Shown: positions 47,600-59,885, counted from the first letter of the stretch. The stretch: 64,000 bases of DNA from Hyperoodon ampullatus (GCA_949752795.1 OX457061.1:30012425-30076424), one strand, 5' to 3'. The notes: generated from the sequence alone by a model not told the origin. Numbers and translations: made by a program.

Positions 47600-48130
47600 T
47601 TCACTCAATCATTCAACAAATTTTTATTGATTGCTCTTATGTGCCAAATTTCTTCTAGGAGCTCTGGCCAATAGTGAACAAAACTAAATATAGTTCCAGC
47701 CCTTCAAGAGCTTAGATTCAAGTCAGGGGAAACAGAAAAAGAATCAACAACTAATGACATAATTACAAATTGTGTTAAATGTCATGAAATTAACAAAGAG
47801 GGAACAGAGATAGAGAATAATGGGTGGGCCCATGTTAAATAAGGTATTCAGGAGAGACTTCTGTGAAGAAGTAATATTTGAGATCCAAAGGACAAGGAAG
47901 AATACATTTGAAAAGTGGAGAAACGAGCCTTTCAAGCAACGTGATAGCATGTGCAAATGCCCTGTGGCAGGACCTTGACGTGTTTAAAAAAAGAAAGAAT
48001 GTCAGTGGTCTAGGGGATGCTAGAGAGGCAGAGAGTGCTACAAGCTGCTCCAAAGGGACCAGATAGTGAGGACCAGATGGTGCAGCACCTTATATGCCAC
48101 AGTAAGATGTTTAGATTTTATTCTACACAA
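47600..48130 (-). repeat. LINE-2 remnant
   Basis: Antisense L2 3' region in good order: 'attcaacaaatttttattga', 'aatagtgaacaaaac', 'tcaggagagacttctgtg', 'agcatgtgcaaatgccctg', 'tatgccacagtaagatgtt'. About 530 bp, no open frame. Part of 47280-47590 may be a separate L1-type scrap. Confidence 0.65.
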
Positions 48131-48171
48131 AATATGAAGACATTAGGCAGTGACTTGACATAAAATTATGT

Positions 48172-48605
48172 ATTTTCTTCAGCTTTATTGAGATGTAATT
48201 GACATATAACATTATATAAGTCTAAGGTGTACATTACGATTTAATACACATATATATTGCAAAATGGTTACCACAATAAGGTTAGTTAGTTACCATATTG
48301 TGTGTGTGGGGGGGGGGTGGTGAGAATATTTAAGGGCTACTTTCTTAGCAAATTTCAAGTATATAATATAGTATTGTTAACCATAGTCACTATGCTTTAC
48401 ATTATATCCCCAGAACTTATTAATCTTATGTTAAATTTTTTTCCCATTTGACCAATCTCCCCATTTTGACCACCCCCAGCCCCTGGCCACTACCCTTCTA
48501 CTCTCTGTTTCTATGTGTTTAGCTTTTTTAGATTCCATGTATGAGTGAAATTATACAGTCTTTGTCTTTCTCTGATTTACTTCACTTAGCATAATACCAT
48601 AATGT
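48172..48605 (-). mobile_element. LINE-1 3' end, old, antisense
   Basis: 'ttattgagatgtaattgac', 'ataagtctaaggtgtacatt', a (TG)(G)n tract at 48299-48319, 'ccccagaacttattaatctt', and on to antisense ORF2-tail text ending at about 48600. It is the same class of fragment as 12659-13000 but complete through the part where that one is interrupted. Confidence 0.85.
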
Positions 48606-49009
48606 ATTTTTAAAGCTCTTTGGCTACTATGTAGAGAATGAACTAGAAGGAGTCAAGAGGGGCAAACAGGAAGGGCGACTACAGCTAAAAATTGTGGTAG
48701 AACTGACCAACTACAGTAGTTGACTTTTCCAATTCAGCAAGGCTCCAAATTATGGGATTTCCAGTCAGAGTGCAGGCATGAGGCAGAGAACATTTCATAT
48801 GCTATATTTCATTCCCTCTCTGTATGGAGATAGGCTCTCTGTAGCCTGATTTTGTTAACAGGTTATGTTATGTCTCAGAAGTAAATTTTGAGAACAGCGA
48901 CAAAGTAAATAACTGATACTTTGGGATTTTTTTTTGTAATAAGCCCACACATGCTTTCTAGGTCTCTGAGTTTCCAAATAAATATAAAGAGTATGTTAAA
49001 AACCTCACC

Positions 49010-49570
49010 TTAAAATTTTGTTTAAACTGTAGTAAAATACACATAACCTTAAATTTATCATCTAACCAGTGTTAAGTGTACAGTTCAGTGGCACCAGGTA
49101 CATTCACATTGTTGTGCAACTATCACAACATCCATCTCCTGAACTCTTTTCATCTTACAAAGCTGAAACTCTGTTCCCATTAAACAATGTCTCTATTCTT
49201 CTCTCCCTGAAATCTCTGGGAAGCGCATTCTACCTTCTGTCTCTATGAATTTGACTATTCTAGGCACCTCATATAAATGAAATTATACAACGGTTTTCCC
49301 TTTGTGACTGGCTTATTTAACTTAGCATAATGTCCTTAAGGGTCATCCATGATATAGCACGTGTCTGAATTTCCTTCATTTTGGAGGTTGAATAATATTC
49401 TATTGCATGTAGATACCACTTTTTCTTTATCCATTCATCCATCAATGGACACCTGTGTTGCTTCTATCTTTTGACTATTATAAATAGTGCTGCTATGAAC
49501 ATCGGTGTACAAATATATCTTTGAGTCCCTGCTGTAAATTCTTTGGGGGTAAAAACTGTGTATGTTTTGG
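49010..49570 (-). mobile_element. LINE-1 3' end, old, antisense
   Basis: Antisense L1M pattern: 'agtgttaagtgtacagttc', 'cattgttgtgcaactatcac', 'ctttatccattcatccatc', 'aatagtgctgctatgaac'. Non-coding. Confidence 0.8.
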
Positions 49571-49669
49571 TATTGATTTTTCTATAATGATAGCTCCAGA
49601 TTTGTATACTGCCTAATGCAGTATCAAGTTAGAGATCCTGAAAATGAGGGATCAAAGGTGTAACCGGTG

Positions 49670-49905
49670 AGGGGGAGACAATGTGATATCATAAAGGCTG
49701 CACAGAACGGAAAGTCAGCACAGCATAGGTAAAAGTCTAGACCCAATTCTTTGTAGCTTTTTAATCTTGGGCAAGTTAACTTTTCTGAGTCTCAGCTTTC
49801 TCATCTGTGAAATGGGATTAGAACGCCTGTCCAGTGTACTCAACAAAACTGTTGTGAGGATCAAATGGGAAAATGTAATTAAAGTTCTTTGTAAATTTAA
49901 AAGCA
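49670..49905 (+). repeat. MIR SINE
   Basis: Sense MIR with 'aatcttgggcaagttaac', 'gagtctcagctttctcatct', 'gtgaaatgggattag' and 'gttgtgaggatcaaatgg'. Core well preserved. Confidence 0.8.
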
Positions 49906-50044
49906 AAATGTAAATATGTAATATTAGTTGATAATTTAGCAACTGTGTATATTTGAAAGCTCTCAGTGTTATTAATATTCCTTTTGTCATATTTTAACAG
50001 ATTTATCAATAATTTGTCATTATAATTGCCATGCAATAACTGCA

Positions 50045-50305
50045 CATTTTTAAGGTGTCCAATTTATTAAGTTTTGGCATATGCATACTCCTATGAAACT
50101 GTCATTACAACCAAGAGTATGAACATATCCATTGCCTCCAAAAGCTCCCTCATCTCCTTCATAATCCCTCTGCCCTGCTCTTACCACCCTCTACCATCAC
50201 CAGCAACTGATGATTGGCTTTCTGTCTCTATAGATTTGTTTGCATTTTCTAGAATTTCAAATAAATGGAATTATTCATTGTGTACCCATTTGTCTCACAG
50301 GATGG
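50045..50305 (-). mobile_element. LINE-1 fragment, old, antisense
   Basis: 'aaggtgtccaatttattaag', 'gcatatgcatactcctatg', 'accaagagtatgaacatatcc', 'gtctctatagatttgtttgc'. Typical antisense L1M 3' region. The plus-strand ORF at 50074-50313 is an artefact of it. Confidence 0.7.
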
Positions 50306-50549
50306 GGTTGTAATGCCCCATTTCCCTTCTTACTCATTTAGATGATACTTTGTGACCCCATCTGACCCCACTGACTTCCTCAGAAAAGAAAACCAAGGGG
50401 AGATATAGGGGTCCAGAACATCCCGAGACAGACCATTAACATCCTATGTATTTATAGCCATATCATTTAAATGGCAAGAACACCTGAGTCATATTTTAAG
50501 AGAAAACTACTTTGAGATTAAAGGGAGAAAAGGAGATAAACTGACAAGA

Positions 50550-51190
50550 GTGTAAATGCGAAGGTACAAGAATGTTCATTGCAACTTGAAATAGCAAAAA
50601 AGTAACTGAAAAGAATTAAAGTGCTCATTAATAAATGACATTAATGACTTACAACCACATAAGGACATACTCTGCATTCATTTCTATTAAAAGATATCAT
50701 GACTTTAATTTTTTTTAATAAAGCAAGCTGCAAAATAGTATGCATGATATGATTTAATCTATATGAAATTATCCACAGTAAAGTCTCTACTAATGTAAAC
50801 TAACTACAAATGTAAAATGCATTCTGGAAGGATAACCACCCAAATGTTGATACTGGCTCTTCTTATAGTTGGGTGATGGGATTAGTGGAAGTGATGGTGA
50901 GGGGGTTTCTTTTTACTCTGTAGCACTTAAATTTTCTACAAAAACTACTACTTTCTTTGAAAACAGGAAAATCAATTTAACAAAGTAGTCCCTGAAAAGC
51001 ATGAAGAAGTGTTGTTGTAACAGCCAGATCTATTCTCAGGCATTAAATTTAAAGACATAAGCATAGAAAAGTATTTACAAGGGATTATATATAAAAATAT
51101 TAACAGCAATTATTTCTGAATGGTGGGATCACCAGATGGGTTTCTTTCACTTTTAAAATTTCTGTATGATAGACATTAAAAAAACAAAAA
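50550..51190 (+). mobile_element. Possible old LINE-1 3' end(s)
   Basis: 'aagaatgttcattgcaac', 'aataaagcaagctgcaaaat' and 'gtggaagtgatggtgagg', then a similar second run ending 'aatttctgtatgat', look like L1M 3' ends in sense orientation. Decayed, so the call is tentative. Confidence 0.45.
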
Positions 51191-51194
51191 CCCT

Positions 51195-52095
51195 AACCCT
51201 GTATCAGTGATAATGATAAACATCTTCCATTTTGAAAGTAAAATAGCATGAAAGAGCATTCTAACCTGTATCTCAAGTCAGTACTGTATCTTTGGATTGT
51301 GGTAAAGGGAAACATTTTTTTAACTACTTCTGATATAATAATGGATGTATCTGTGCCTCAAACTTTTATTTCTATTAAGTATTTAAAGGATTCTCTAAAT
51401 ATAATGGTTATTTTTGTCACAGAAATGCCAGCAATTGTCACAGCATGGGAAATCAATATCAAACTCTCTAATTACTGCACTAAGAAACTTATTCATTGTA
51501 ATGAATCCTCTACTGTTATTGAAGAACTAGTGAATTTAAGAAGAGAATCTATTCTTAGTCAGTTCTTGACCCCAAACTGTCAACTCATTTAGGACTAGAA
51601 TATGGGGCAAATAAAGAAAACTTGTTAAAGAAGTTATGAGTATGAATAGCCATCCTCTACTTCATTTAAACCCATAAAAAGATTTTTTTAATATATTGAA
51701 CATGGAAAGACATTATAAAATGAATGAAAACACTCTGCCAGGCTGAAGAATTTGAAAAGGTGTATGACTAAATCAAGCTTTAGCTTCATTTTTTTCCTGA
51801 ATAAAGCATCAGGGAGGTAAAAATTTAAATCATCTTTTGGCAGATACAAAATTGAACAACTATATTAGAAAAACTTCCAGAACTTAATCATATATTCCTG
51901 AGAGTTATGAGATATCTGAAAGATAATGTCTTCAGGACAGGGACCATCCCTTAATTACCTGGAAATCTTAGCTTCTTGCTAGGGAGAACTGTTAAATGAC
52001 TGCATAAATGAATGGTGAATTTATTGACTAAATATCTAATCTGCTAAATAGGTATTAGAGTGGAGTAGTGATATCGCCAATATTATTAAGGTGTT
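51195..52095. other. Unassigned AT-rich sequence with one 114-codon ORF
   Basis: The plus-strand ORF 51248-51592 is the longest non-repeat ORF in this part. It has AT-rich codon content, no recognisable domain, no clear splice context and no similarity I know. It is probably chance and is not called as a gene. Confidence 0.4.
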
Positions 52096-52099
52096 ATAC

Positions 52100-53300
52100 C
52101 CTTCAGTCTACTCTAATAGAGTTATCATTCTTTCTATTCCATTGAAACTATTTCTGCCATGATTACCAATGGTCTCCAGTTTGCCATATCCAATGGTCCT
52201 TATTTTACTCAAGTGTTTAATAGTTTTTGACAACTAAATGGCTCTTTCTTTCCTGAAATTATTTTCTTTGTTTCTATGATGCAATGTTATCCTGGTTTTG
52301 CTCTCAGTCTCCTTTGTTGGCGTCTCCTCTTCCAATTAATCTGTAAATACTAGTGGGCTTGGCAACCAACCTTGGCTCTTTCCCCTATTTTTCTCTTCTC
52401 AAACCTCCTTGATTTCAACTACATACTGACTACTTCCTTATATATCTTTACAGCTCTGATCTCTTTCCTGTATTCTAAACTCAGCTACTCAGCTTCTACT
52501 TGACATCTCCAGCTAGATTTCTAATAAGCATTTCAAATTTAACATATGCCCTAAAGCAAACTTCTGATTTCTGACTCTGCCTCCAACCAAAACTACCCTT
52601 ATTCCCAACAAAAGATACCACCCTCCACCTAATTTCTTGAACCGAAAATGTAGGAATCATCTTTGATTCTTTACTTTCCCTCATTGTCTCACAACCAACC
52701 CACCTTCAATTCATGTTAGAACTGAAAAAGTATACTAAGTCCTCTCTTGACTCTCTGCCTCCAAACTATCACTTTAGTTAAAGCCATCGTATTTCTCCTA
52801 CGCTGAAACAACAGTCTACTAATTGGTGCCCTTGTTTCCACCCCTTCCATCCACTTTTATCCCGACCTATTTTCCATAAAGGAAGAATAGCATTGTAAAG
52901 ATTTGAATTAGGTATTGTTGCTCTGCTTAAAACTTGCTACGATCTTCTACTTCACTTACAATAAAGTAAAAGAATCTTACCAAAACTCAGAAGATCCCAC
53001 ATGATCTTGTTTCTGCCTACCTTCCCAGCCTCATCTTCTATAATTATCTACTTACTATGTTCTTTAAACCCATTGGACCACTCTGTTCATCACATTTGCC
53101 AAATGTGATCCCACCAAAGAATTTTGCCTTTGCTAACATCTCTCTATATAACATGCTCTCTTCCACCATTTCCCTTTTTCGGGATAGGCCTCTATCTAAT
53201 AATTAGATAATAATTCGTTTAGAGGTTACATTCTCAAAAAGTCTCCATGACTAGAATGAAAGCTCCATGAGAGCCAGAATTATAACAAGTTCATATTCCA
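52100..53300 (+). repeat. LINE-2, long remnant
   Basis: About 1.2 kb of sense L2 from the reverse-transcriptase C-terminal region to near the 3' end. Ordered blocks include 'ttgacatctccagctagatt', 'tctaataagcatttcaaatt', 'gaatcatctttgattctt', 'gctctgcttaaaacttgc', 'gatcccacatgatcttg' and 'gaatgaaagctccatgag'. It is the longest L2 in the window. Frames are broken. Confidence 0.75.
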
Positions 53301-53374
53301 TTTCCATTAAATTGGTGAACTTTATCATATTTATTTATAAGAAAGCTTCATACAAAAGAGAAAAGAAAAGTCTT

Positions 53375-53700
53375 TGAGCTTTCATTCAATCAATATTTAT
53401 TTATTTCCAGGCACTGTGCTAGGCACTGAGTATATGGCAGTGAACAAAACAGACTTGATCATGGCTTTCACGATGCTTATATATAGACACAGATATAGTA
53501 GGGTATAGATATAAAACACACACACACACACACACATACACAAATAGAATTACCAAGTGTGATTATTATTATGAAGGAAAATAATAGGGTCTATGAGAGA
53601 GAGAATAACTCTGGATGAGTTGGAGATGAGATCATTTAAATTGGCAGGGTCAGAAAAGTCTTCTATGATTAAATGAAATTTCAATTTAGATATGAGAAAT
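53375..53700 (-). repeat. LINE-2 remnant with (CA)n
   Basis: Antisense L2 3' end: 'caggcactgtgctaggcac', 'ggcagtgaacaaaacagac', then a CA run at 53515-53540, then 'gaaaagtcttctatgatt'. It abuts the sense L2 above in opposite orientation. Confidence 0.65.
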
Positions 53701-53709
53701 AAGTAGGAG

Positions 53710-55570
53710 TCAGAGGAATAAATAGACATGTAGATTGGGGGTCCAGTAAGGCAATTACTGGAGCTTTACAAAAATCTTATGACAAAATTTCATATTAAAA
53801 GCTATGATTCATACAATTTAGTGGAGAAAATTAATTCTAATTGATTAACTTTCTTATTCTTAGCTTAGGTGTCTTTGCTCCCAAGGTGACTTCATTGTGA
53901 TTCTTCCACTGGAATTTGCCACAAACTCCACACATCTTTGTGGCCTACCATAGAGTCTGGCAGATTTTACTGCCTTCATGGCAGGACTTCTTGAACCACC
54001 ACCTGGTTCTGTTGCAGATTTTCCTATTCTGGGCCCAACTCAAAGATGGTAGTTTTTTTGTTTTTGTTTTTACATTTATAGTATGTGGGCCTGAGTAGTA
54101 TTCTTAGGTATCAAAATGCTACTTGCAGAACCCAAAGTGGCTTGCCAGGCATTGGACTTCCTCCTTTGTGGGAGAAGATGCACCATATCGTCATTTGTTT
54201 TTACTTATGGAAGAGATGTCACCCTGTGCCCCTGACAACTGCCCTACATTTTTTCAGATGTGGCAAGCCACTGAATATTTGTAGGACTATCTCCTATTCA
54301 CTGGAGAGATTAAAGTAAGAATAAATAAAAGTATTAAGAAGAGGAGAAAATAATAACTTTTAAAACTACTTAGTCATATGGAAAAATTGCTATGTTAGCA
54401 CAGTAATTGAATTGTCAGTATAAAATGTCATTTACACTGATTACAAGTCTAAAGTATGATGTATGAAGACAAACACTGGATGGTAAAATATGACGAATAG
54501 ATTATTTAGGGCAAGTAATTGTGGCTTATTTCCCCCTAATATTTTTTTAATTTCTTCTAAAACCAAAGAAGAAAATACCTTCCAAATACATGTCTTTGTC
54601 AAAACAGCAGCAAGGGCCTCACACATTAAGTTTTGTGAATTATATTCTTGCTAGGCAAGTCCATATTTCTTTTATTTATCTCTTTCTTTACCAATTCACA
54701 ATACTTGTGCTTCCTTTATTAATTTGCAGTATTATAATAGCACTTTACAGGTCCTATGACTTTTCTGATTGGCCGTTGGCTTGTTTTGTTTTGTTACATG
54801 TCCTTTTTGGGAGCTGGTCAAGACTTGGAGGAGGTAAGGAGACAAAGACTCCTTCATTTTCTCTTTGTTTTTTGTACCTGCCTTAAATCTCTATAAAATG
54901 CCTGCATGTAAGTGTCAAAGTCATTTCATTATCTATGATTTGCTAGAGGTTTCTTTTTGCTCCTGACACCACTAGTCTAATGAATCAGCTACATTCTATA
55001 TCTCCAGGTGCTAAAGATACGGGTTTTGTGAATTGACCCTGTGCCATTTGCCTGGGGAAGATCCTCCCAGAGATTCTGGGACCATATGGCCAGGCTGGGG
55101 CACAGGTTGAAGGAATTAACTCTTGCAGAGAGCCCTTAAATGACCCCAGTGATGTTCATCCATGAAACAAACCCTTTAGTCAGGTTGTTAGAAACCTCAC
55201 TCACCACCTGTGATCATGTGATGATGATGTGACAAGAATTATATGATGGCATAGTACGTGCTGAATAATGACCTGGAACCTCCTGGCTGTGAGGCATATG
55301 GAATTAACCTTAATGCTTACAAACTCAAAATGTGACACAATGAATTTCATAAATGCTAAGAAATTTTAAATGCCCAGATTATCCCAGAATCAGGTCCTCT
55401 CATTGACTGGACTCAGAAATGACTTTAGTCAAATGGAAGGGGGAGGCTGGAGGAGATTGGTCTAATGTTTGCATCTCTGTGCTGAGATTGCTTGCTGTTG
55501 ATTCTGCTCTGACCTAGGTACCTTAGTTTCCCAAACCTGATCTTACTTCCCTATAAATGAAAAGGAAATT
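53710..55570. other. Unassigned sequence
   Basis: No gene was recognised. Two plus-strand ORFs (53916-54098 and 54085-54318) overlap in different frames and might be part of an old retroviral remnant, but I could not confirm this. Confidence 0.35.
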
Positions 55571-55579
55571 TTAAGAAAA

Positions 55580-55800
55580 AATATTGAGTATCTACCATGT
55601 TACAATGACTACTAAGTACATATTTCATATAATGTTATTTTATTTTCATCACATTCCTGTCTGCTTAGCTTCATAACATCCATGCTGGTGGTGAAAATGA
55701 AAGACTTAGACATTGGTTAGAGCTTTCTAAGTAAGTGCAGAGCTGGGATTTGAACTCAGAGCTCTCTGACTCCAAAACTGAACATTTGACATGCTGTGTC
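55580..55800 (-). repeat. MIR SINE, degraded
   Basis: Antisense MIR: 'gtatctaccatgttacaatg', 'gtgcagagctgggatttga', 'actcagagctctctgactcc'. The 3' part is well kept. Confidence 0.65.
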
Positions 55801-56349
55801 CTCTTCTACAGCAAGAACTATACCTTTGCTAGGTGTCTCTGAGCATAGGTCTCTGGTCAATCTGAACATTCTCTGTTGAAGGATGCTTACACAGTTGTTA
55901 CAAGGATTTAAGATCACATGTCTGCGTTGGGCCCATTTTGCTTCCAGATACAAAATCCTCTATCAACCTCCCTTTGGAGGGATGGGATGGGTAACCAAGG
56001 CAGTGGGGATTTCACAGGCCTTGCCACATAGAGGCAGTGTCTCTTACTCAGGTCTCTGGTGCTCCTAGCGTCAAAGGAGTATGCGGAGTCAACAAGGGAC
56101 AAGCAATGGTGGGGATCTAGTTAACAAGCAGTAAGTCATAAAAGACACAAAAACATGGGATAGGGCCAGGATCATATATTGAGAATTGGAGGACAGAGCC
56201 AAAGAATCATAGAAATAAGACACCAAGAACACAGAGGGTCAAGTTCAGTGGGTAAAGGAAGTTATCCTAAAGTAAATACCTGAGACAGATATCTTTGCTG
56301 GCAACTTGCTTTTACATTCTCTGTAACATGAGACATGAAAGAGCTAGCT

Positions 56350-57145
56350 ACATTTAAAAAAAGTTTAATTGTGATTTAAAAATCACATAACAAAATTTAA
56401 CATCTTACTCATTCTTAAGTGTATAGCTCAATAGATTTAAGTATGTCCATATTTTTTTAATTGGAGTAAAATTGCTTTACAACGTTGTGTCAGTTTCTGC
56501 TGTATGATGAAGTGAATCAGCTATATATATACCTATATCCTCTCCCTCCTTCTCCCATATCTAGGTCATCACAGAGCACTGAGCCGAGCTCCCTGTGCTA
56601 TACAGCAGGTTCCCACTAGCTATCTATTTTACATGTGGTAGTGTATTTATGTCAAACCCAATCTCCCTATTTGCCCCATCCTCCCCTTCTCCCACTGTGT
56701 CCACATGTCCGTTCCCTATGTCTATGTCTCTATTCCTGCCCTACAAATAGGTTTGTGGCAGATCTCTAGAACTAGCTTTTTTATCTTGCAAAACTAAAAC
56801 TCTACACCTATTGAACAGTAACTCCCTATTTCCCCCTCCCCCAACCTACCATTCTACTCTTTGTTTCTATGAGTTTGACTACTTTAGGTACCTCATAAAA
56901 GTGGAATGTTACAGTATTTGTCTTTTTGTGAATGGCTTATTTCACTAAGCATAATGTCCTCAAGTTTCATCCATGTTGTAGCATGTGGCAGAATCTTCTT
57001 CTTTAAGCTTCGATGATATTCCACTGTATGTATATACCACTTTTTCTTTATCGGTTCATCCATTAATGGATATTTGGTTTGCTTCCAACTTTTGGCTATT
57101 GTGAATAATGTTGCAGTGAACTTGGGTGTGCAAAAACCTGCTACA
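56350..57145 (-). mobile_element. Old LINE-1 3' end with a younger L1 nested in it
   Basis: The antisense old L1 is visible at 56350-56447 ('aagtgtatagctcaatag') and resumes at 56758-57145 ('tctacacctattgaacag', 'ccgttcatcc'-type ORF2 tail near 57050). The interruption is the young L1 piece listed next. Confidence 0.75.
56448..56757 (-). mobile_element. Young LINE-1 3' UTR fragment, nested
   Basis: Antisense cetartiodactyl L1 3' UTR: 'attgctttacaacgttg', 'atacagcaggttcccac', 'agctatctattttacatg', 'ctatgtctctattcctgcc'. It provides a third copy of the L1 3' UTR, useful for polarising the A-to-G changes at 36472-36725. Confidence 0.85.
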
Positions 57146-57544
57146 TTTTAAAGACAATGAAGGGTGAGCATCTAATTTCAGAAACAGCAAACAGCAGGAC
57201 TCACGTCCACCTGACCACTGACACAGGATAAGCACAGAATTTATCTTCAAGAATCTGAAGAAAGTTATCCCTAAGAAACTAGGCAGATAGGTGAACACAT
57301 TGATCAGTCAGTATATACTCTATACTTATTGATTGGCTATGCATCAGACCCTGTGCTAGGCATTAGATATATAGGAATAAACTGGATTCATAAATTCTTT
57401 GACTTCACGTTTCTTAAAGTCTGGGGGTGGAATCAGAGGGACCTCTCCAGGTAAGACTAAAATAGTTCTCTTTTCCCTCTGCCTTTAACACATTCATATC
57501 TATTTCATGGCATATGCTAAATTATTAGGATTATTATAGCTGAA

Positions 57545-57745
57545 AATTGGTCCATTTTGTAAAACTTTTATTGAGGTAAACTTGATATAAAATGAAATTC
57601 ACAGATCTTAACTGTAAAATATGATGAATATAAATAAATGTGTATACCCATCTAATTATCATTTCAATTAAAATACAGAACATTTTCATTGCACATCTAT
57701 TATTTTGATGTCTTCCTGATGAACTGACCCCACTATCCTTATTAA
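57545..57745 (-). mobile_element. LINE-1 fragment, old, antisense
   Basis: 'cttttattgaggtaaacttg', 'aaaatgaaattcacagatc', 'tgtgtatacccatctaatta'. A short antisense L1M 3' fragment. A possible L2 or MIR scrap lies just before (57300-57400). Confidence 0.6.
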
Positions 57746-57749
57746 ATAC

Positions 57750-58630
57750 CCTGTTTATTTCAGGTAATACTCCTTGTCTTAAAGCTTGGTTTGACAAGTT
57801 TGGTTAATTATAAATTATGTAGGATGTCTAGGATAGGCTCTCAGTATTCATCTCACAACTAAGTATTTAACTCAGGCCAACTGACCTAAGCACAGCAGAC
57901 CCAATACCCAGGAGGAGAATGATCTGGGAAACTCTTTCCCTTATCATAGGTAAAGTTAAGAATCTTCATGTGCCTTTTCCAATCCTTCCTTCAATTCTTC
58001 AATTTCACTTTCTGTCCTGTGTCTTTATGGCTCTAGGCTGCCTACTTCCCTTTGTGTATTCAACCCCATACTCGGTTTGATAGCTGAGATGATGTCTCTG
58101 ACTTTGTTTTCATCCCTAAACATGATAATTTGTACCCTTTAAGCTCAGTTGGCTTCTGGTTTCTCTAGGTAATTGCTCTGCCAGATTCAGCCTTTGCTTG
58201 TGATTGCAAACTAGTACTGATCTAAATAGACAAAGCAGCTTCAGCAGGACCCCTGGGAGGAAGGACTGCTGCTAGAGACATTCAGCCCTCAGTTTTGGTG
58301 AAGAAGCACAAGGACAATCTTTATCCCAGGCTTTATTTAATTACAGTCCAAATTTAAGCACACATCCCAGTTTCCATGATTGGCTCTGAGTGTTTCCCAA
58401 GCTTCTCTTAGAAACACATCTATAAACCTACTTTTAGGCTTGATCACTTCTGTTCCTGCCTCTCTTATCCAATTTGTTGTTGATTCTTAGTAAACTCTTT
58501 CAGAGGGTGATTTTATGTCTAAGTTCTCAGGGTAATTTATTTCATTTCACAATAAACAAGTATTTTAGGGACTTCTACTTTGCTAGCCATTCTGCTAAAC
58601 AAAAAGTTCAACAGTTAAAAGATATACATG
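57750..58630. other. Unassigned sequence
   Basis: No gene or repeat family was recognised between the L1 fragment and the SINE. Confidence 0.4.
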
Positions 58631-58632
58631 TA

Positions 58633-58850
58633 GGGCTTCCCTGGTGGCGCAGTGGTTGAGAGTCCGCCTGCCGATGCAGGGGATGCGGGTTCGTGCCCCG
58701 GTCTGGGAAGATCCCACATGCCGCGGAGCGGCTGGGTCCGTGCGCCATGGCCGCTGAGCCTGCGCATCCAGGAGCCTGTGCTCCGCAATGGGAGAGGCCA
58801 CAGCAGTGAGAAGCCCGCGTAACGCAAAAAAAAAAAAAAAAAAAAAAAAA
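58633..58850 (+). mobile_element. CHR-type SINE (short form), long A-tail
   Basis: Short-form body with 'gatgcgggttcgtgcc' and a 3' end reading 'gtaacgc' instead of 'gtaccgc'. The tail is a pure run of about 27 A, and 'aaaagatatacatgta' flanks both ends (58618-58632 and about 58849-58863). The long pure tail and exact duplication point to recent insertion. Confidence 0.96.
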
Positions 58851-59453
58851 AAGATATACATGTAAACAATCATTGTAATGAACTTTGAAAAGTCCTTTAT
58901 GAGATAAACATTAAGATGGACTGATCTGGATAAGCATTAAAACTTTTTAGTGATGCAACTTGCAGCTTCCCAAGGAGCCTAATACAGAATGTAATCAATA
59001 TAAAAGGACAATGCCAGAAGTTCCTAAAGAATATACAAAGGTGATCTAAGGAGTACATAATTCAAAACTTCCACAAGACTCTTCAGCATTCTATGAGTGT
59101 GAAATATACCACTAATGGACAGAAATAAAAACATCTAAACCTGTTTATGTTATTTTTCTTCGGGAATCCAAAGCTGCAAGACAGAAACTGTACGTGTAAG
59201 GAATGGCTTTAGAACATTTTCTCACACCATATACAAAAGTAAACTCAAAATGGATTTAAGAATTAAAGGTAAGAGCTGAAACTATAAAACTCCTAGAAGA
59301 AAATACGTAGGCAATACACTCTCTGACATCAGTCTTAGCAATAACAAAATGAAAAGACAATATACTGACCAGAAGATATTTGCAAATAATATATCTGATA
59401 AAAGGTTAATATTCAAGCAATTATACTCCAATAAAGGTGTTAAAAAAAAAAAG

Positions 59454-59720
59454 AATCCGCCTGCCACTGCAGGGAACATGGGTTCGAGCCCTGGTCCGGG
59501 AAGATCCTACATACTGCCGAGCAACTAAGCTCGTGCACCACAACTACTGAGCCTGCGCTCTGGAGCCCGTGCTCGGCAACAAGAGAAGCCATCAAGATGA
59601 GAAGCTCAAACACCGCAATGAAGAGTAGCCCCCGCTCACCGCAACAAGAAAAGCCCGTGTGCTCAGCAATGAAGACCCAATGCAGCCAAAATAAAATAAA
59701 ATAAATAAATTAAAAAATAA
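59454..59720 (+). mobile_element. Long-form CHR SINE (older, 5'-truncated)
   Basis: Begins 'gaatccgcctgcc', so the first ~30 bp with the A-box are missing. The B-box 'ggttcgagcc' is intact. Unlike the 200-bp copies it keeps the internal segment with 'gcaactaagctcgtgc', 'caccacaactactgagcc', 'gaagagtagcccccgctc' and 'gaagacccaatgcagcc', then ends in 'aaaataaaataaataaatt'. It represents the parental type from which the short forms derive by internal deletion. Confidence 0.88.
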
Positions 59721-59847
59721 ATAAATAAAAAGGCCTCTCAGACCATTAAAAGAAAAAAAAAAAAGGCAGAAGACCTGAATAGACATTTCTCCAAAGAAGA
59801 CATATAGATGCTCAACAGATACTTGAAAAGATGCTTAACAAATATCA

Positions 59848-59885
59848 CATTTCCCTCATGATATTTGCATATCATGAGGGAAATG
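59848..59885. other. Perfect 17-bp inverted repeat with 4-nt loop
   Basis: Arms 59848-59864 and 59869-59885 are exact reverse complements around the loop 'ttgc'. The right arm is ordinary L1 ORF2 sequence ('gagggaaatgcaaatc'). The left arm replaces the expected L1 text, so it appears to have been copied from the right arm in inverted orientation. Confidence 0.93.

Noticed and set aside
51248..51592. 114-codon plus-strand ORF in non-repeat DNA
   Set aside because: No recognisable domain, no splice-site support at the ends and AT-driven composition. The length is expected by chance in 64 kb of AT-rich sequence.
53916..54318. Possible retroviral gene fragment
   Set aside because: The two overlapping ORFs gave only a vague impression of retroviral text, without a definable motif.
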